DNA from: a virus
DNA length: 64,000 bases
Virus record (IMG/VR): IMGVR_UViG_3300044695_005756
Coordinates: 1-64,000 of that record
Reading direction: 5' to 3' (one strand)
The position numbers and the translations under genes were made by a program. The notes under the pieces are model-generated. The model saw nothing but the letters and a program-made list of their open reading frames with translations. It did not search any database and was not told the origin of the DNA. Positions 41,195 to 51,862 of this stretch are shown here, in pieces. The stretch's first letter is position 1, and every line of letters begins with the position of its first letter.

Positions 41195-42541
41195 TTATGT
41201 GATACCTGATGTTATGCAATAATTGGGCTCAAGGAACATTACTGTCGCAACTCCTTTTGGCAAAATATTTGCTGATGTGATGATCGTATCTTTGCCAGCT
41301 TTATATGCAGTAACTCCATAAGTGAGACCCACATTCGCTGAAGAGTTGTTTACGATAATTACCACATCGCCGTTCGAAAACGGTTGAGTTGAGTAATTTG
41401 GAATATTTATATAAGTTTGTCCAAACCCTGGAGCATTGTCAGAAACTTCAATAAATTTACCAATTTCAGTCGGATTAATTGTAGCATTCTGATCGGCTAA
41501 TGTTCGGGATATAGGCACATTTCTGAAGCCTACTTCAAAAGTTGAATCTGGAAATTCTACGGTTTTGTCAACCGTAAGAATGCCTCCACTCGTTAAAAGA
41601 AAATCATATGAAGCAGATCCGCCTGATCTACCTTTAAGTTCTATGGAATCTTCTAATACACCGTTTTGAGATTTAACACCATCAACAGCCAGAATTGTTA
41701 CAGCACCCGTAACTGTTCCGCCATTGTTAGCGTCTAATGAATTATTAGCACGAATGAATACAGAATTCGAACGATTAAAAGTTGCATTAGCGTGATCAAA
41801 CGCTGAGTTTGTTTGAATAAATCCACTGTTCGCGTTATTAAAAGCAGGCGCCATGTGAATCAAAGCATGTTCTACTGGTACATTCGCTACATTTATTTTA
41901 ATAAACTGCGAATTCGCGTGAATAAATCCACTGTTTACATGATCGAACGCAGCATTAATTTGTATAAAATCGCTGTTCGCATGATAGAATGCAGAATTTG
42001 TTTGAATGAATCCACTATTTGCGTGATTAAATGCATAATTTGTATGCAAATAAACAGAATTCGCTTGTATGAATCCAGAGTTGGCGTGAATAAACGATAC
42101 GTTTGTTTGGTTAAATTCAGCATTTGCATGAATGAATGCTGAATTGGCGTGAATATATAATGAATTTGATTGTACGAATTGTGAATTTGCCTGATTAAAT
42201 GCTGCGTTAGGCTCAACCAATATTCCAATAACATAAAAATTTTCACTATGTCCTTCGTCGGTAGATAAATTTCTTCCTACCGTTAAATCTAATGCTATTG
42301 ATACGTTCGATCCATCAATATTGGTATTTGCAATATTACCAGTATTTGCGCGAAGTGTATTAATATTCGCTAAAGTGCGAACATTAAGAGAAGAGTTTGC
42401 ACCTTCAATAAAAATAGAACTATTCGCTAAAAATCCACCGTTAGTGTTGTCGGTAAGATTGTTAGCGACCGCAATTAAAGAAGATGTTGTCAGCAACCAC
42501 TCTTCAAAAGTGTTTGCTGACGAGACTTGATCTATTTTCAC
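41195..42541 (-). CDS. Heptad-repeat fibre, 448 residues (paralogue)
   Basis: Same layout as its neighbour: N-terminal TFEEWLLTTSSLIAVANNL domain, NINTLRANTGNIANTNI, LDLTVGRNLS, a heptad shaft (about residues 120-255), RANNSLDANNGGTVTGAVTI, and the C-terminal beta domain (INIPNYSTQPFSNGDVVIIVNN, LPKGVATVMF). The shaft is more degenerate than in the other fibres (for example HMAPAFNNANSGF), suggesting an older or less constrained copy. Start is GTG at 42541, one base after the stop of the upstream coiled-coil gene. The two paralogues may form a heterotypic fibre or recognise different receptors. Confidence 0.8.
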   Translation of the reverse strand: MKIDQVSSANTFEEWLLTTSSLIAVANNLTDNTNGGFLANSSIFIEGANSSLNVRTLANINTLRANTGNIANTNIDGSNVSIALDLTVGRNLSTDEGHSENFYVIGILVEPNAAFNQANSQFVQSNSLYIHANSAFIHANAEFNQTNVSFIHANSGFIQANSVYLHTNYAFNHANSGFIQTNSAFYHANSDFIQINAAFDHVNSGFIHANSQFIKINVANVPVEHALIHMAPAFNNANSGFIQTNSAFDHANATFNRSNSVFIRANNSLDANNGGTVTGAVTILAVDGVKSQNGVLEDSIELKGRSGGSASYDFLLTSGGILTVDKTVEFPDSTFEVGFRNVPISRTLADQNATINPTEIGKFIEVSDNAPGFGQTYINIPNYSTQPFSNGDVVIIVNNSSANVGLTYGVTAYKAGKDTIITSANILPKGVATVMFLEPNYCITSGIT

Positions 42542-42542
42542 G

Positions 42543-42767
42543 TTATGATTTTGCTACGAGTTGTCTTAACAAGTCTTTTATTTCTGAAACATCATTCTCT
42601 AACTGATTCACTTTATTTTCTATTTTCAAATTTTTTTCATTTTCTTTTCGTTTCATTTCTACTTCGGCTTGATAAGTACGAAACTCTTCTTTATCGATGT
42701 TAATTATTGCACCACTTTCGATATCGCGGTACAAGCTTTTACGGTTTTCAATTTGAACGTATTTCAT
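42543..42767 (-). CDS. Small coiled-coil protein, conserved in T4-like aquatic phages
   Basis: 74 residues. An N-terminal short motif MKYVQIENRKSLYRDIESGAIINIDKEEF is followed by a highly charged helix with heptad pattern (KRKENEKNLKIENKVNQLENDVSEIKDLLRQLVAK). Small proteins with this opening recur among structural genes of cyanophages; function unknown. The helix looks like a trimer- or dimer-forming coiled coil, perhaps a chaperone or adaptor for adjacent fibre genes. Five bases separate it from the DUF4815-type gene upstream. Confidence 0.7.
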   Translation of the reverse strand: MKYVQIENRKSLYRDIESGAIINIDKEEFRTYQAEVEMKRKENEKNLKIENKVNQLENDVSEIKDLLRQLVAKS

Positions 42768-42772
42768 AATAT

Positions 42773-45700
42773 TTAATCTTGTTGTGTTGTAGTTTGAGCA
42801 CCCTCAGACATAGGCAATGCAATAACACGCAGTTGTGCAAACTTTGGAACATCAACAGATGTTGTTCCATACATAACCACTTTTATCGAAAATAAGATAA
42901 AATCATCTGCTATATTACCATCTTTTTTGAGATATGAAACTCTATTATCCGCAGTACCAGAACCATAACGACCAGGAGCATATACCGCTTCAAAAAAGTC
43001 AACTGGATTTTTAGAGAACAGATTTTGAGTTTCTGATAATTCAGTCATCAATTGATAGTCATTATCGTCAAAATTCGACGGATCAGTTTCAGACAATAAT
43101 TTATAATAAACAAGAATTCCTGCACCAGGTGGACGATATGCATCCATGTAAACACGGAGATCACCTGCATCAAAACCTGGCGCCAACTTAACACGTTTGG
43201 TAATATAACGAATAGCTGAATTACCTCCAACAGAAGAATCTTCACCATTGTATTCGGCTGTTGCTGTAACTGCACCTCCAGTTTCAGGCGCATTCATCGT
43301 AATTGACGGCGATAGAATATACCCTGTTCCAGGATTCGTAATTTCAATACGAATAATTTTACCACTTGCAGCTTCATAAATGCCAACGGCAGCTGCGCCT
43401 TCCCCTTGAGCACCCGCAGGAGTTGTTGAAGGATAACTGAACGTAACTGTCGCATTTCCTGTATAACCTGAGCCTCCATTTGTAATAACAAATCCTGTAT
43501 TCTGCAAAGGCATGTTGTTAATTTTGTTTTCAATTGTCAACAGATTTAAACGTGTGACATCGATCATTGGAGAAATATCAGGATTACTAGAAGATAATGA
43601 TGCAATCAACTTAAATGTATCATTACCTGATACAGTATTCAAGACTCTTCTACCGTATCCATCAACACATTCATAATCAAAATTAGGCACGATTCTCAAT
43701 GGTGGATGAGGTTCTCCTAATTCAGGTTCAGAAATAAAATCATAAGTGACAGTTGTGTTCAGAATAGCTGCATCAGTTGACATTAATTGTAAAAGATCGA
43801 ATGGAGTATTTGCTGAATATGGCGATAAATTCACATTAAAATTTGCGTATCCTTGAGCGGATGAAAACACTCTCTTTTGAATGCTGAACATAATGTCCGA
43901 AGTTTGATCCGCAGTCCATGTTGATCCGTTTTGCGACAAGAATAGAGAACCCGTATATGGTTGTTCGGATATCTTATTCTGAGTTCGAATGTCCGTTGCA
44001 CCTATTTCCGCAATATACGTTTCATATCCATTACTGTTTGAAACAAGGACAAATGAATGTTCTCCTGGTAAAAGAAGCACAGGAGTTTCAAACTTAAATT
44101 CCGTATACTTACTTGAGTCAGTCAAATCAGGAATATCGGTTATAGTAACTTTGTCCGGAGTTAATGTTTTTTCCGCAAAAGGATAAACTACAGCCGATGA
44201 TGGATAACCATTAACAACAGGTCGAAGCTGACATGTTACAGGAATGGTTGAATCTTTTGTTTTAAAACAAACTCTAACCGAATCAATAACTACACCTTGA
44301 GGATATTGATTTGGATTAATCAGGAATGTTTGTGCAAGAGGATCATAGTATCCAATAACAACATTGTTCTGTCTTGTCGAACTTGTTGCTGTTTTAACAG
44401 ATGAAGTTGTTGCAGAGAATTCTTCTGTAACTGTCGATCTTGTAACTGTAGGCACAAATACTGTAATTGTTTGTTCTTGTACAGTATTCACTCTACCTTC
44501 AGAGTAGAATTTTGTATCTCCGTTTGATCTTGAATTTTCCACGTTATTAAATTCGTCATCAATCAGACGGAAAATTTTCTCTCCTGTTCTAAAGATATCA
44601 GCAGGTATAAAGAATATTCCTGCAGTCAATCCTTCTTCAGTCGTTTCAAGTGTTCCGATTGTGTAAACTGAAGTTGTGTCTGGAGTTGTTCCCCACGAAC
44701 CAGTGATTGTAACTACACGCGTGGATGCATCATAGCCACTGATTGTGGCAACTTGTCCTTCACCTTTACCTCTTAAAATTCTAATCTGTTTTCCTACAAT
44801 ATAGCTAGATGCGGCTGAATCTGTGTTTACTGCTCCGCCTGCACTATAGGCAAGAGTGATTGTGCTTGCACCGCCACCTAACGCAACACCAACTTGATGA
44901 GTCCATTTAAGAGTTCTTTCAAGTTCTTCTGATCTATCGCCCTTTACTGCGATTCCGTGTGTTGCATATTGTGACCAAGAACCTGCTGCTGCATCTGGAT
45001 CCATATTCGCAATGAATACGTTTTTACCACCTTGCAGTATGGCACCTCCTACTCCAATTTTTTTAGAAAATTTGTAGATAGTTCCATCAGCTTCAGTAAA
45101 CGTATCTGTTCCAGCAACGGTTGTTGGTTCCAGAGCATAGAAAGTTACTGTTTCGGCATCCGAAATTGTCGTTTTATATGACAGATCATTTTGTGTCATT
45201 TCAAAACGATTTACTTTTGCGATTCTATCATTGACATTTACATTGTCGAAGAACGCATTCAGAGTCGTAAATGGTTTAAACTTTTCAGCAAGTACCAACA
45301 CTCTCTTTTCTCTCATGAACTGAACCACGCTTATATCAACCAATCTATCACCCATTGATTGAGTTAATTCTTGTGGAACAATTTGCGATAAAATACCAGT
45401 TCTTGTTGCTTCTAAAGAAGATGTTTCTAAAGTTCTTTGTGTTGTGGTTGTAATTACATCACCTGTAGCTGCTATTCCACTACCGCCAACCACACTTCTG
45501 CCACCAGTCGCTTCAAAGTTAGCTTCTAACGCGCCTGATGCCCAACCTCCATTTACATTTACAACATCTCTGGTTGTTTTAGTATCTAATACTTTGGATG
45601 TAGTTGTCCATGTAGTATCCCATGCACCCCAAGTGGTACTCTGAATTGAAGACCACGCATCCCTTGCAGCTTCACCTCCAGATAAATCGATATTCTGCGC

Positions 45701-48700
45701 TTCTAAACGAGTTTCTGATTTCCAAACATCTGAAGTTGGATCAAGCCTTACTGTTCCAAGAAAGTTTACAATATTAAACGGATTAATATTCATTGTCTTT
45801 GATGCTCGATTTTGCATGATGAAAGTAGTTTCAGTCGATGCAAGCATCAATAATGGTCCATTAATCTCAACTCCAGAATTTTCAGCTGGTGAAGACTGTA
45901 TTAATGTGGATGCAATATTATATGATCCGCGACATAAACGAGAAATTGTATCTATTGCGGCATCAAAGTCTGGTGAAATAATATCGGATACTTTTTTATT
46001 GGTAAACGAATCTACTAAAACACCATTTTTAGGTCTAGATATGCCATTTGAATCACGAACATTACGATCATTTTTACTTAAAATAGCAAGTTCCGCAAAA
46101 GACAAAGATGTATACAGTTCAAGATTTTGAATTCTCTTATCAAGTCTGCCAATATCTTGCATCGTATAACGTCTATGATTGTACGTTTGTATTAACGTAG
46201 ATGATGTGAAAGTCAAATACGCGGGGTAAGTCAGCACATATAACGTCATTGAATCCGCTGGCTCTTCAGGAACAACTGGCTTAGATGCTGGGACACCTTG
46301 TAGTACCTGAAACTCTCTACTCTTGTTTAATACAACACGATCTATTCTAGGCAAATAATATTCATAATCCATGAAGATATCTAATCCAGGTTCAGCAATT
46401 TGTGGACCAAGAACCGCTTCGTTTACACTTAAAACAAAATTATTTGCAAGATAGTCTGATGTTACGTTGGTAACAACAGCATTTGCTCCATCAACTCTAA
46501 CTGGGCGAAAATCTAAGTAGTCTCTTAGATTTCTTGATTTGCCGTCTTGTGAACGATAATTAGGAATATTTCCATAATCAAATCCTGTTCCACCATCTTC
46601 ATGTCTTCCGCCTCTTGTGTATGAGTCTACATCAAAATATCCAGAACCGTTTGACGTAAATCTATCGTAACGAATGAGAAGAGGACCACGTGGAGGATTT
46701 TGCCCCGGCTTCAACACGATTCCTGACCAGTCGTAATATGAATCTCTTTGACCTGTGTCTAAAGAATAACGAGATGTTACATTCGAATAACTTCCCGAAT
46801 TGTAGTTGGATGTTGTAATTGCTGTGCCGTTAAAATCAAAAACAGCATTAATTGCATAAACATCTGTAACATAAAGATGTTGTGGAATACCAGGTTTTCT
46901 CTGAACAAAAGATTCATCGATGATTGTTTGACAGTCGAACGGCGAAACGAATGCTGAAGTATTACCAGAGAAGATTTTATACGGTTTTCTAGCTGATGTT
47001 GGATCGACAAGAATTGTATTAGCTTTTACAAAAGTTTTTGTTTTTGACGTAGGAATAGAAGAACTTACAACCGCATAAATGTTTGCAGTCATATTTTCTC
47101 CAGCATCCACACTTATTGTTCGTGAAGATGTGTCTACAGAAAATTGCTGCGCTGGTATAGTTTTTCCTAACGCATGATGAGATCCTGAACCAGGATTAGT
47201 AACAACTATCTGATAATATCTTTGTTTAGAATCAATCGTCGTTGCATCTTGTATTGTTTCTCCGATTCCAAGTGAAAGTGGCTGCGACACACCAGAAACA
47301 AATGATACGGATTGGAAAAGTTTTCTGTACGCAAAAGAAAAATCTCTAATCGTATTGTCTGCAACAAAAGCTTCGCCTATTCTAATTAAAAGAGGCTCTT
47401 TACCTGATTCTGCAATATACGCAGGTTGAAACATTCTATTATTTTTCAACGACTCATCTGTCGTTCCAATTTGCTCAATTTTACTTAATGGAGAAATATT
47501 TGCTGAAGCAACTATAGCGCCTGATGTATTTCTAACGATCACAGATTCCGCGTGTATTAAACCGCCAATAATCTGGAATCTTACGAGTCCATTGTTCATT
47601 GCGGTAACAGTATCATCACGGAAAACTTTACCGCCAGCCGTTGTTGATTGTATGGTAACGTCTTGTGATGATGAACTCACTATAAGTTTCGTGAGGTTAT
47701 CTTCGGCTGAACCAGAACCTTGAGGAACACCATCAATTAGTTTAATGGACATTCCTTTGTATATGCTTGTATTTGATGGGAAAAGACTAGGAAGCCTAAT
47801 CGTTGTGGTTGTACAACCAGCTCTTGTGTTACCAACTAAAGGATTAGAATTTAAACTAGTTACATATAGCTTATAAATGTAATTATTACTATCAAGTGTA
47901 TTCGAAGAAACACTATAGAAACTTTGAAGTTTAATTCTACCAGTTGCTACGACCGAGTTTGAAATATTCGATCTGTTTATCGTAGCTAACGATGAAAGAA
48001 CGAGTGGAAATGATTCTCCAGAATTATAGATAGAAAATTCTACGTTGCCGTACTGATTTGTCGCAAAATTTCCAAACATACTGTTTGCAAATAAGTAATA
48101 TCCATAATCTACATCAACTCTTTTATTTGTAATTGTTTCCGTTGTTCTAGGTTTAGGAACAGTTAGTATAATTGGAGCTGATGTTTGGAATTCATATCCT
48201 TTAACGTATGCTTTTCCAGAACCTAAACTGATATTAGCAAATGCATTGTTTGCCGTACTGTCAGTCAACTCTAGATTAAAACTTTTAACGATATAATCAC
48301 CAGATTCATCTAATGTTCTTCTTGCGAATTCATCCCCAATAGCAGCATAAATTGGAGTCTGAACGATGTTTTTAGGATTACCTTCTTCCATAGTTCCCAA
48401 CTCAATGAATTGAGTAAGGTCACTACTATCGATTGGACGTGTGTTTAGTACGAGAGAAACTTTATAACGATCTGCGCCTGGTGCTTGGAAATTTGATGAA
48501 CCTTGTGCTGGATCTAATAGTGAAGTGTCTTCTGTATAATCAATTAAACTTTCACTAACTTCGAATCCAACAATTGCATTTCCTGTGCGATCATACTTAT
48601 TAACTGCAACACTTTGCGGTTGACTTTTAATGAAAAGTCCGTCATAATAAAAAACACCTTCATTTACAGAAAACGCTTGACAATTTCCTGTTACATTTGT

Positions 48701-49174
48701 TGATGCCAAATTTGCATAGAATGTCGCAACAGTAGGATCAGTATTTGATGTATAAATTGTTTCGCCATCTACGAAGCTATCTCCGTATAATTGATTGATA
48801 ATGAACGTAATCGGTTCATTTAATGTAGGTTCAGCACCGTAAGATTTTAAAACATACGCACGTTTAGTGTTCGCTGTATTGATAATTACTTGTTTATCAA
48901 AATTGGTGTATACAATATCTTTACCGAAATATGTTGAAGATACATTCAAATACGCTGTATTTTGAATTGTTATTTGTCCACCAGTAACAATGGAGCCTGT
49001 TTTGAAAATATGATCGCCAAATTTTTTGATTTGATCCTGTAAGGTGCTTTGAAGCTGCGTCAACTCACGCGCTTGAACAGCATTTCCTGGCTTAAATAAA
49101 AGACGATAATAATTTTTATTATCATTGAAATCGTCGTAATAAGGATCGGTATTAAAATTTGTAAGTAATGGCAT
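42773..49174 (-). CDS. Large baseplate/tail structural protein, DUF4815-type (2133 residues)
   Basis: Opening PLLTNFNTDPYYDDFNDNKNYYRLLFKPGNAVQARELTQLQSTLQDQIKKFGDHIFKTG is the hallmark of a structural family (DUF4815) found in T4-like aquatic phages after gp8. A long beta-rich body follows, with YTMQDIGRLDKRIQNLELYTSLSFAELAIL mid-protein. Near the C-terminus comes a jelly-roll-like stretch (GYYDPLAQTFLINPNQYPQGVVIDSVRVCF) and a GSGY/GTGY repeat (GFVITNGGSGYTGNATVTF; IEITNPGTGYILSPSITM) shared with gp6, gp7-like and gp8. By position it takes the place of T4 gp9/gp10, linking fibres to the baseplate. Good AAAGG ribosome site. Confidence 0.82.
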   Translation of the reverse strand: MPLLTNFNTDPYYDDFNDNKNYYRLLFKPGNAVQARELTQLQSTLQDQIKKFGDHIFKTGSIVTGGQITIQNTAYLNVSSTYFGKDIVYTNFDKQVIINTANTKRAYVLKSYGAEPTLNEPITFIINQLYGDSFVDGETIYTSNTDPTVATFYANLASTNVTGNCQAFSVNEGVFYYDGLFIKSQPQSVAVNKYDRTGNAIVGFEVSESLIDYTEDTSLLDPAQGSSNFQAPGADRYKVSLVLNTRPIDSSDLTQFIELGTMEEGNPKNIVQTPIYAAIGDEFARRTLDESGDYIVKSFNLELTDSTANNAFANISLGSGKAYVKGYEFQTSAPIILTVPKPRTTETITNKRVDVDYGYYLFANSMFGNFATNQYGNVEFSIYNSGESFPLVLSSLATINRSNISNSVVATGRIKLQSFYSVSSNTLDSNNYIYKLYVTSLNSNPLVGNTRAGCTTTTIRLPSLFPSNTSIYKGMSIKLIDGVPQGSGSAEDNLTKLIVSSSSQDVTIQSTTAGGKVFRDDTVTAMNNGLVRFQIIGGLIHAESVIVRNTSGAIVASANISPLSKIEQIGTTDESLKNNRMFQPAYIAESGKEPLLIRIGEAFVADNTIRDFSFAYRKLFQSVSFVSGVSQPLSLGIGETIQDATTIDSKQRYYQIVVTNPGSGSHHALGKTIPAQQFSVDTSSRTISVDAGENMTANIYAVVSSSIPTSKTKTFVKANTILVDPTSARKPYKIFSGNTSAFVSPFDCQTIIDESFVQRKPGIPQHLYVTDVYAINAVFDFNGTAITTSNYNSGSYSNVTSRYSLDTGQRDSYYDWSGIVLKPGQNPPRGPLLIRYDRFTSNGSGYFDVDSYTRGGRHEDGGTGFDYGNIPNYRSQDGKSRNLRDYLDFRPVRVDGANAVVTNVTSDYLANNFVLSVNEAVLGPQIAEPGLDIFMDYEYYLPRIDRVVLNKSREFQVLQGVPASKPVVPEEPADSMTLYVLTYPAYLTFTSSTLIQTYNHRRYTMQDIGRLDKRIQNLELYTSLSFAELAILSKNDRNVRDSNGISRPKNGVLVDSFTNKKVSDIISPDFDAAIDTISRLCRGSYNIASTLIQSSPAENSGVEINGPLLMLASTETTFIMQNRASKTMNINPFNIVNFLGTVRLDPTSDVWKSETRLEAQNIDLSGGEAARDAWSSIQSTTWGAWDTTWTTTSKVLDTKTTRDVVNVNGGWASGALEANFEATGGRSVVGGSGIAATGDVITTTTQRTLETSSLEATRTGILSQIVPQELTQSMGDRLVDISVVQFMREKRVLVLAEKFKPFTTLNAFFDNVNVNDRIAKVNRFEMTQNDLSYKTTISDAETVTFYALEPTTVAGTDTFTEADGTIYKFSKKIGVGGAILQGGKNVFIANMDPDAAAGSWSQYATHGIAVKGDRSEELERTLKWTHQVGVALGGGASTITLAYSAGGAVNTDSAASSYIVGKQIRILRGKGEGQVATISGYDASTRVVTITGSWGTTPDTTSVYTIGTLETTEEGLTAGIFFIPADIFRTGEKIFRLIDDEFNNVENSRSNGDTKFYSEGRVNTVQEQTITVFVPTVTRSTVTEEFSATTSSVKTATSSTRQNNVVIGYYDPLAQTFLINPNQYPQGVVIDSVRVCFKTKDSTIPVTCQLRPVVNGYPSSAVVYPFAEKTLTPDKVTITDIPDLTDSSKYTEFKFETPVLLLPGEHSFVLVSNSNGYETYIAEIGATDIRTQNKISEQPYTGSLFLSQNGSTWTADQTSDIMFSIQKRVFSSAQGYANFNVNLSPYSANTPFDLLQLMSTDAAILNTTVTYDFISEPELGEPHPPLRIVPNFDYECVDGYGRRVLNTVSGNDTFKLIASLSSSNPDISPMIDVTRLNLLTIENKINNMPLQNTGFVITNGGSGYTGNATVTFSYPSTTPAGAQGEGAAAVGIYEAASGKIIRIEITNPGTGYILSPSITMNAPETGGAVTATAEYNGEDSSVGGNSAIRYITKRVKLAPGFDAGDLRVYMDAYRPPGAGILVYYKLLSETDPSNFDDNDYQLMTELSETQNLFSKNPVDFFEAVYAPGRYGSGTADNRVSYLKKDGNIADDFILFSIKVVMYGTTSVDVPKFAQLRVIALPMSEGAQTTTQQD

Positions 49175-49184
49175 TTATTAACCT

Positions 49185-50756
49185 TTAAAATCTAACAATA
49201 AGTTTGATGTCTTCAGCTTGACCGTCTGCTCTTTGTGTCTTTACAGCATTTTCGGTATAAAGAACATCTCCAGAATATGGTTCAAAATCAGGATTTTGTA
49301 TGGAAACGACTAAACGATCCACAATACCAGAATTTGCTCCATACAAAGGAAATCCTGTTTTAAATGTTCCTACTACGTTCGTTAATCTTATTGTTGTTGT
49401 GGTTTGATCTAAAACGAATCCATAAGCGGATGTAGTTTCATAAGACACATCATTCTGAAAGCCTTGGTAAACAAATTCACCTAGTGAATATGCACCGCCA
49501 GCGGTTAGTGTTAATGATGTCGCTTGTGATATTACAGGACTTGCATTCAAAGGTGCGACAACACTTTTCTCTCCATATTTATATGGGTTCACAAATATTC
49601 CAGATTGTCTAAATGTTGTATTTGCTGGTATTTTTCCATTTTCAGTAGTATCAATTTCACCAATTCTGGATGAAATCATCACGCTGTTAGCACCTAATTC
49701 TTTAGCTGGATTTTTTGCATGTCCATTTTTCATCGCACGAATAACGCGCAAAGTTGCACCTGTACCTGTACCAAATACATAAGCATTTGCTCTAGAATAG
49801 TTTGTGCCAATCGTAGTAACAGCAACTTTTGTCAAATAACCATTTGAATTGATTGTAGGAGATGCAACTGCTCCACTTCCATTACCATCTACAAAAATTC
49901 TAGTTGTAATTGAAATTTGATTTGCTGTTGTATTGCCACCACCAGAACCAGTTGTTGCTAAAGATAATGTTATATTATTGTTTGGAGTATCGACGGTAGA
50001 GATAAATGTTTTGGGAGCAATGCCTGTGCCGGAAACAAACATGTTTGCAGCAACATTGGTTGTATTTGCCAATCTTAATATCGTGCATCCAGAAGTAAAT
50101 ATTGGAATTACTGAAACATTATTTTCATAATATCCAAGTCCCGAATTTTCGACAACGATGGTTGTCAATTCTCCTTCCACAATACCCGAACCACTTACTG
50201 AATAATCGAGTTGAGCATTGCTTGTTGGCACAGGAATCCATAAGTCTGTTAAAAATTTACTTGAAGATTTAACATTAAACATGTATTTCCAGATGTATCC
50301 ATCAGAAGTTGAAATACATCCGTTAGAAACAGAATAATCACCTGTTGGTTCTACAGTAGAATTAGCAGATGAGTTATTTGACAAACACTTATAAACACTT
50401 CTGTCCGATGTATACACATACATCGGCTTGACATTTATGGCATCATCATAAGATAATAATTTATCTAGATCAATTAAATCGTCATATTGTTTATATTTGG
50501 TGTTTGCTGTCCAATCTACTAATGGTATAACAAGTTCTAAATCATTGCCGGTAATTTTTTTTGCGGCAATCATATTTTCCCATACCAATTTATCATCTTG
50601 GATGCAATCCACGGTAACGGTAGGAACTTCTTCGTTTGCATACGCAAGAGGTCTTGCAATGTACACATAACCCACTTCGGGTTGTGGCTCATAGAAAGAC
50701 TCTTTAAACTGAACTGCCGCTATATAGGGCAACTTTTTAGATGTTACTGAAGGCAT
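49185..50756 (-). CDS. gp8: Baseplate wedge protein gp8-like
   Basis: 523 residues (T4 gp8 about 334). Correspondence to T4 gp8 is seen in ELVIPLVDWTANTKYKQYDDL, VYTSDRSVYKCLSNNSSANSTVEPTG, and TSDGYIWKYMFNVKSS...DLWIPVP, matching the T4 IPRRDW, YRCLD, EPGDGYVWEYLFEI and VVPWP stretches. The extra length comes from beta inserts, including a GLGY/GTNY pair (about residues 205-320). T4 gp8 dimers sit in each baseplate wedge. It lies between a short fibre gene and the DUF4815-type gene. Confidence 0.82.
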   Translation of the reverse strand: MPSVTSKKLPYIAAVQFKESFYEPQPEVGYVYIARPLAYANEEVPTVTVDCIQDDKLVWENMIAAKKITGNDLELVIPLVDWTANTKYKQYDDLIDLDKLLSYDDAINVKPMYVYTSDRSVYKCLSNNSSANSTVEPTGDYSVSNGCISTSDGYIWKYMFNVKSSSKFLTDLWIPVPTSNAQLDYSVSGSGIVEGELTTIVVENSGLGYYENNVSVIPIFTSGCTILRLANTTNVAANMFVSGTGIAPKTFISTVDTPNNNITLSLATTGSGGGNTTANQISITTRIFVDGNGSGAVASPTINSNGYLTKVAVTTIGTNYSRANAYVFGTGTGATLRVIRAMKNGHAKNPAKELGANSVMISSRIGEIDTTENGKIPANTTFRQSGIFVNPYKYGEKSVVAPLNASPVISQATSLTLTAGGAYSLGEFVYQGFQNDVSYETTSAYGFVLDQTTTTIRLTNVVGTFKTGFPLYGANSGIVDRLVVSIQNPDFEPYSGDVLYTENAVKTQRADGQAEDIKLIVRF

Positions 50757-50768
50757 AATTATTATCTA

Positions 50769-51842
50769 TTATGGTATTGGATTGTTACTGTTCAATATGT
50801 AAACCAAATTAGCAAGTCGATCAATAGCTATTTGTATTGTTGCTGGTGGTGATGTATCCCAAATAATTGTACTTGCTGCTGTGTAATTGTACGATCCATT
50901 TGCAACATCAAACGCAGAGTTTGCGTGAGCATATCCGCTGTTCGCAAATCCTGAAGCCATATTGGCAATTTCAAATCCAGCATTTGCATGTATGAATGCA
51001 GCATTCGTGTCATGGTATCCAGAGTTTGCTTGAATGAACCCTGAATTCGCATGTAAGAATGCCGCATTAGCATCGTGATATGCAGAGTTCGCTTGAATAA
51101 ACGCCGAATTTGAATGATCGAATCCACTATTAGAATGAATAAATCCAGAGTTTGCGTGAATAAATGCGGCGTTAGCGTATTGACCCGTCGAATTCTGTGA
51201 CTGATAACCTGAATTGGCGTGATTAAAAGCCGCATTAGTTTGTATGAATCCAGAATTGGCGTGAATAAATGCGCCATTGGCCAAAGTAAATGCTGCGTTA
51301 GCGTATTGACCTGTCGCATTCTGACTTACATAAGCGGCGTTTGCATGGTTAAACGCTGAGTTCGTGTGAACGAATGCCGCATTCGCTTGAATGAATCCTG
51401 AGTTTGCGTGAATAAACGCAGCATTTGCATAACTTGACGCTGAGTTTGATACATGACTAGGTGTATTTGCCGATATTGCTGTCCCGTTTCCAGCAAGAAA
51501 CGCAGAATTGGCATGAATAAACGCTGAGTTGGCATGAACGAATCCAGAATTTGCGTGATTGAATCCAGCGTTCACACTATGATAGGACGAATTCGCTTGA
51601 ATGAATCCTGAATTAGCATGATTGAATGCCGAATTTGCCTGTGTAAATCCTGAATTGGCGTGATTAAACGCCAAATTAGCCTGTCCCTGAGTTACGTCAA
51701 GTAATGTGTCTAGGGTAAAAGCAGACATTTTTCTGGAAACTGGTGTTCCAGATTGAATGTCTGTTACCATAAAAAATGTATTTTTTGTATTGGAAGATGG
51801 AGAGGTTAACTCTGTTAATTCCGATAACTTAACTTTTGCCAT
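50769..51842 (-). CDS. Short heptad-repeat fibre inside the baseplate operon (357 residues)
   Basis: An N-terminal domain of about 50 residues (KVKLSELTELTSPSSNTKNTFFMVTDIQSGTPVSRKM) is typical of phage proteins that dock fibres to baseplates. It is followed by about 35 heptads of the ANSGFIQ type and a short C-terminal cap (YTAASTIIWDTSPPATIQIAIDRLANLVYILNSNN). Unlike the other heptad fibres it lacks the common C-terminal beta domain. It is wedged between the gp7-like and gp8 genes, so it may be a short baseplate fibre. TTAGGA ribosome site; AATAAATA box about 21 bases upstream. Confidence 0.75.
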   Translation of the reverse strand: MAKVKLSELTELTSPSSNTKNTFFMVTDIQSGTPVSRKMSAFTLDTLLDVTQGQANLAFNHANSGFTQANSAFNHANSGFIQANSSYHSVNAGFNHANSGFVHANSAFIHANSAFLAGNGTAISANTPSHVSNSASSYANAAFIHANSGFIQANAAFVHTNSAFNHANAAYVSQNATGQYANAAFTLANGAFIHANSGFIQTNAAFNHANSGYQSQNSTGQYANAAFIHANSGFIHSNSGFDHSNSAFIQANSAYHDANAAFLHANSGFIQANSGYHDTNAAFIHANAGFEIANMASGFANSGYAHANSAFDVANGSYNYTAASTIIWDTSPPATIQIAIDRLANLVYILNSNNPIP

Positions 51843-51862
51843 TTTAAATTCCTAAGTTCTTC

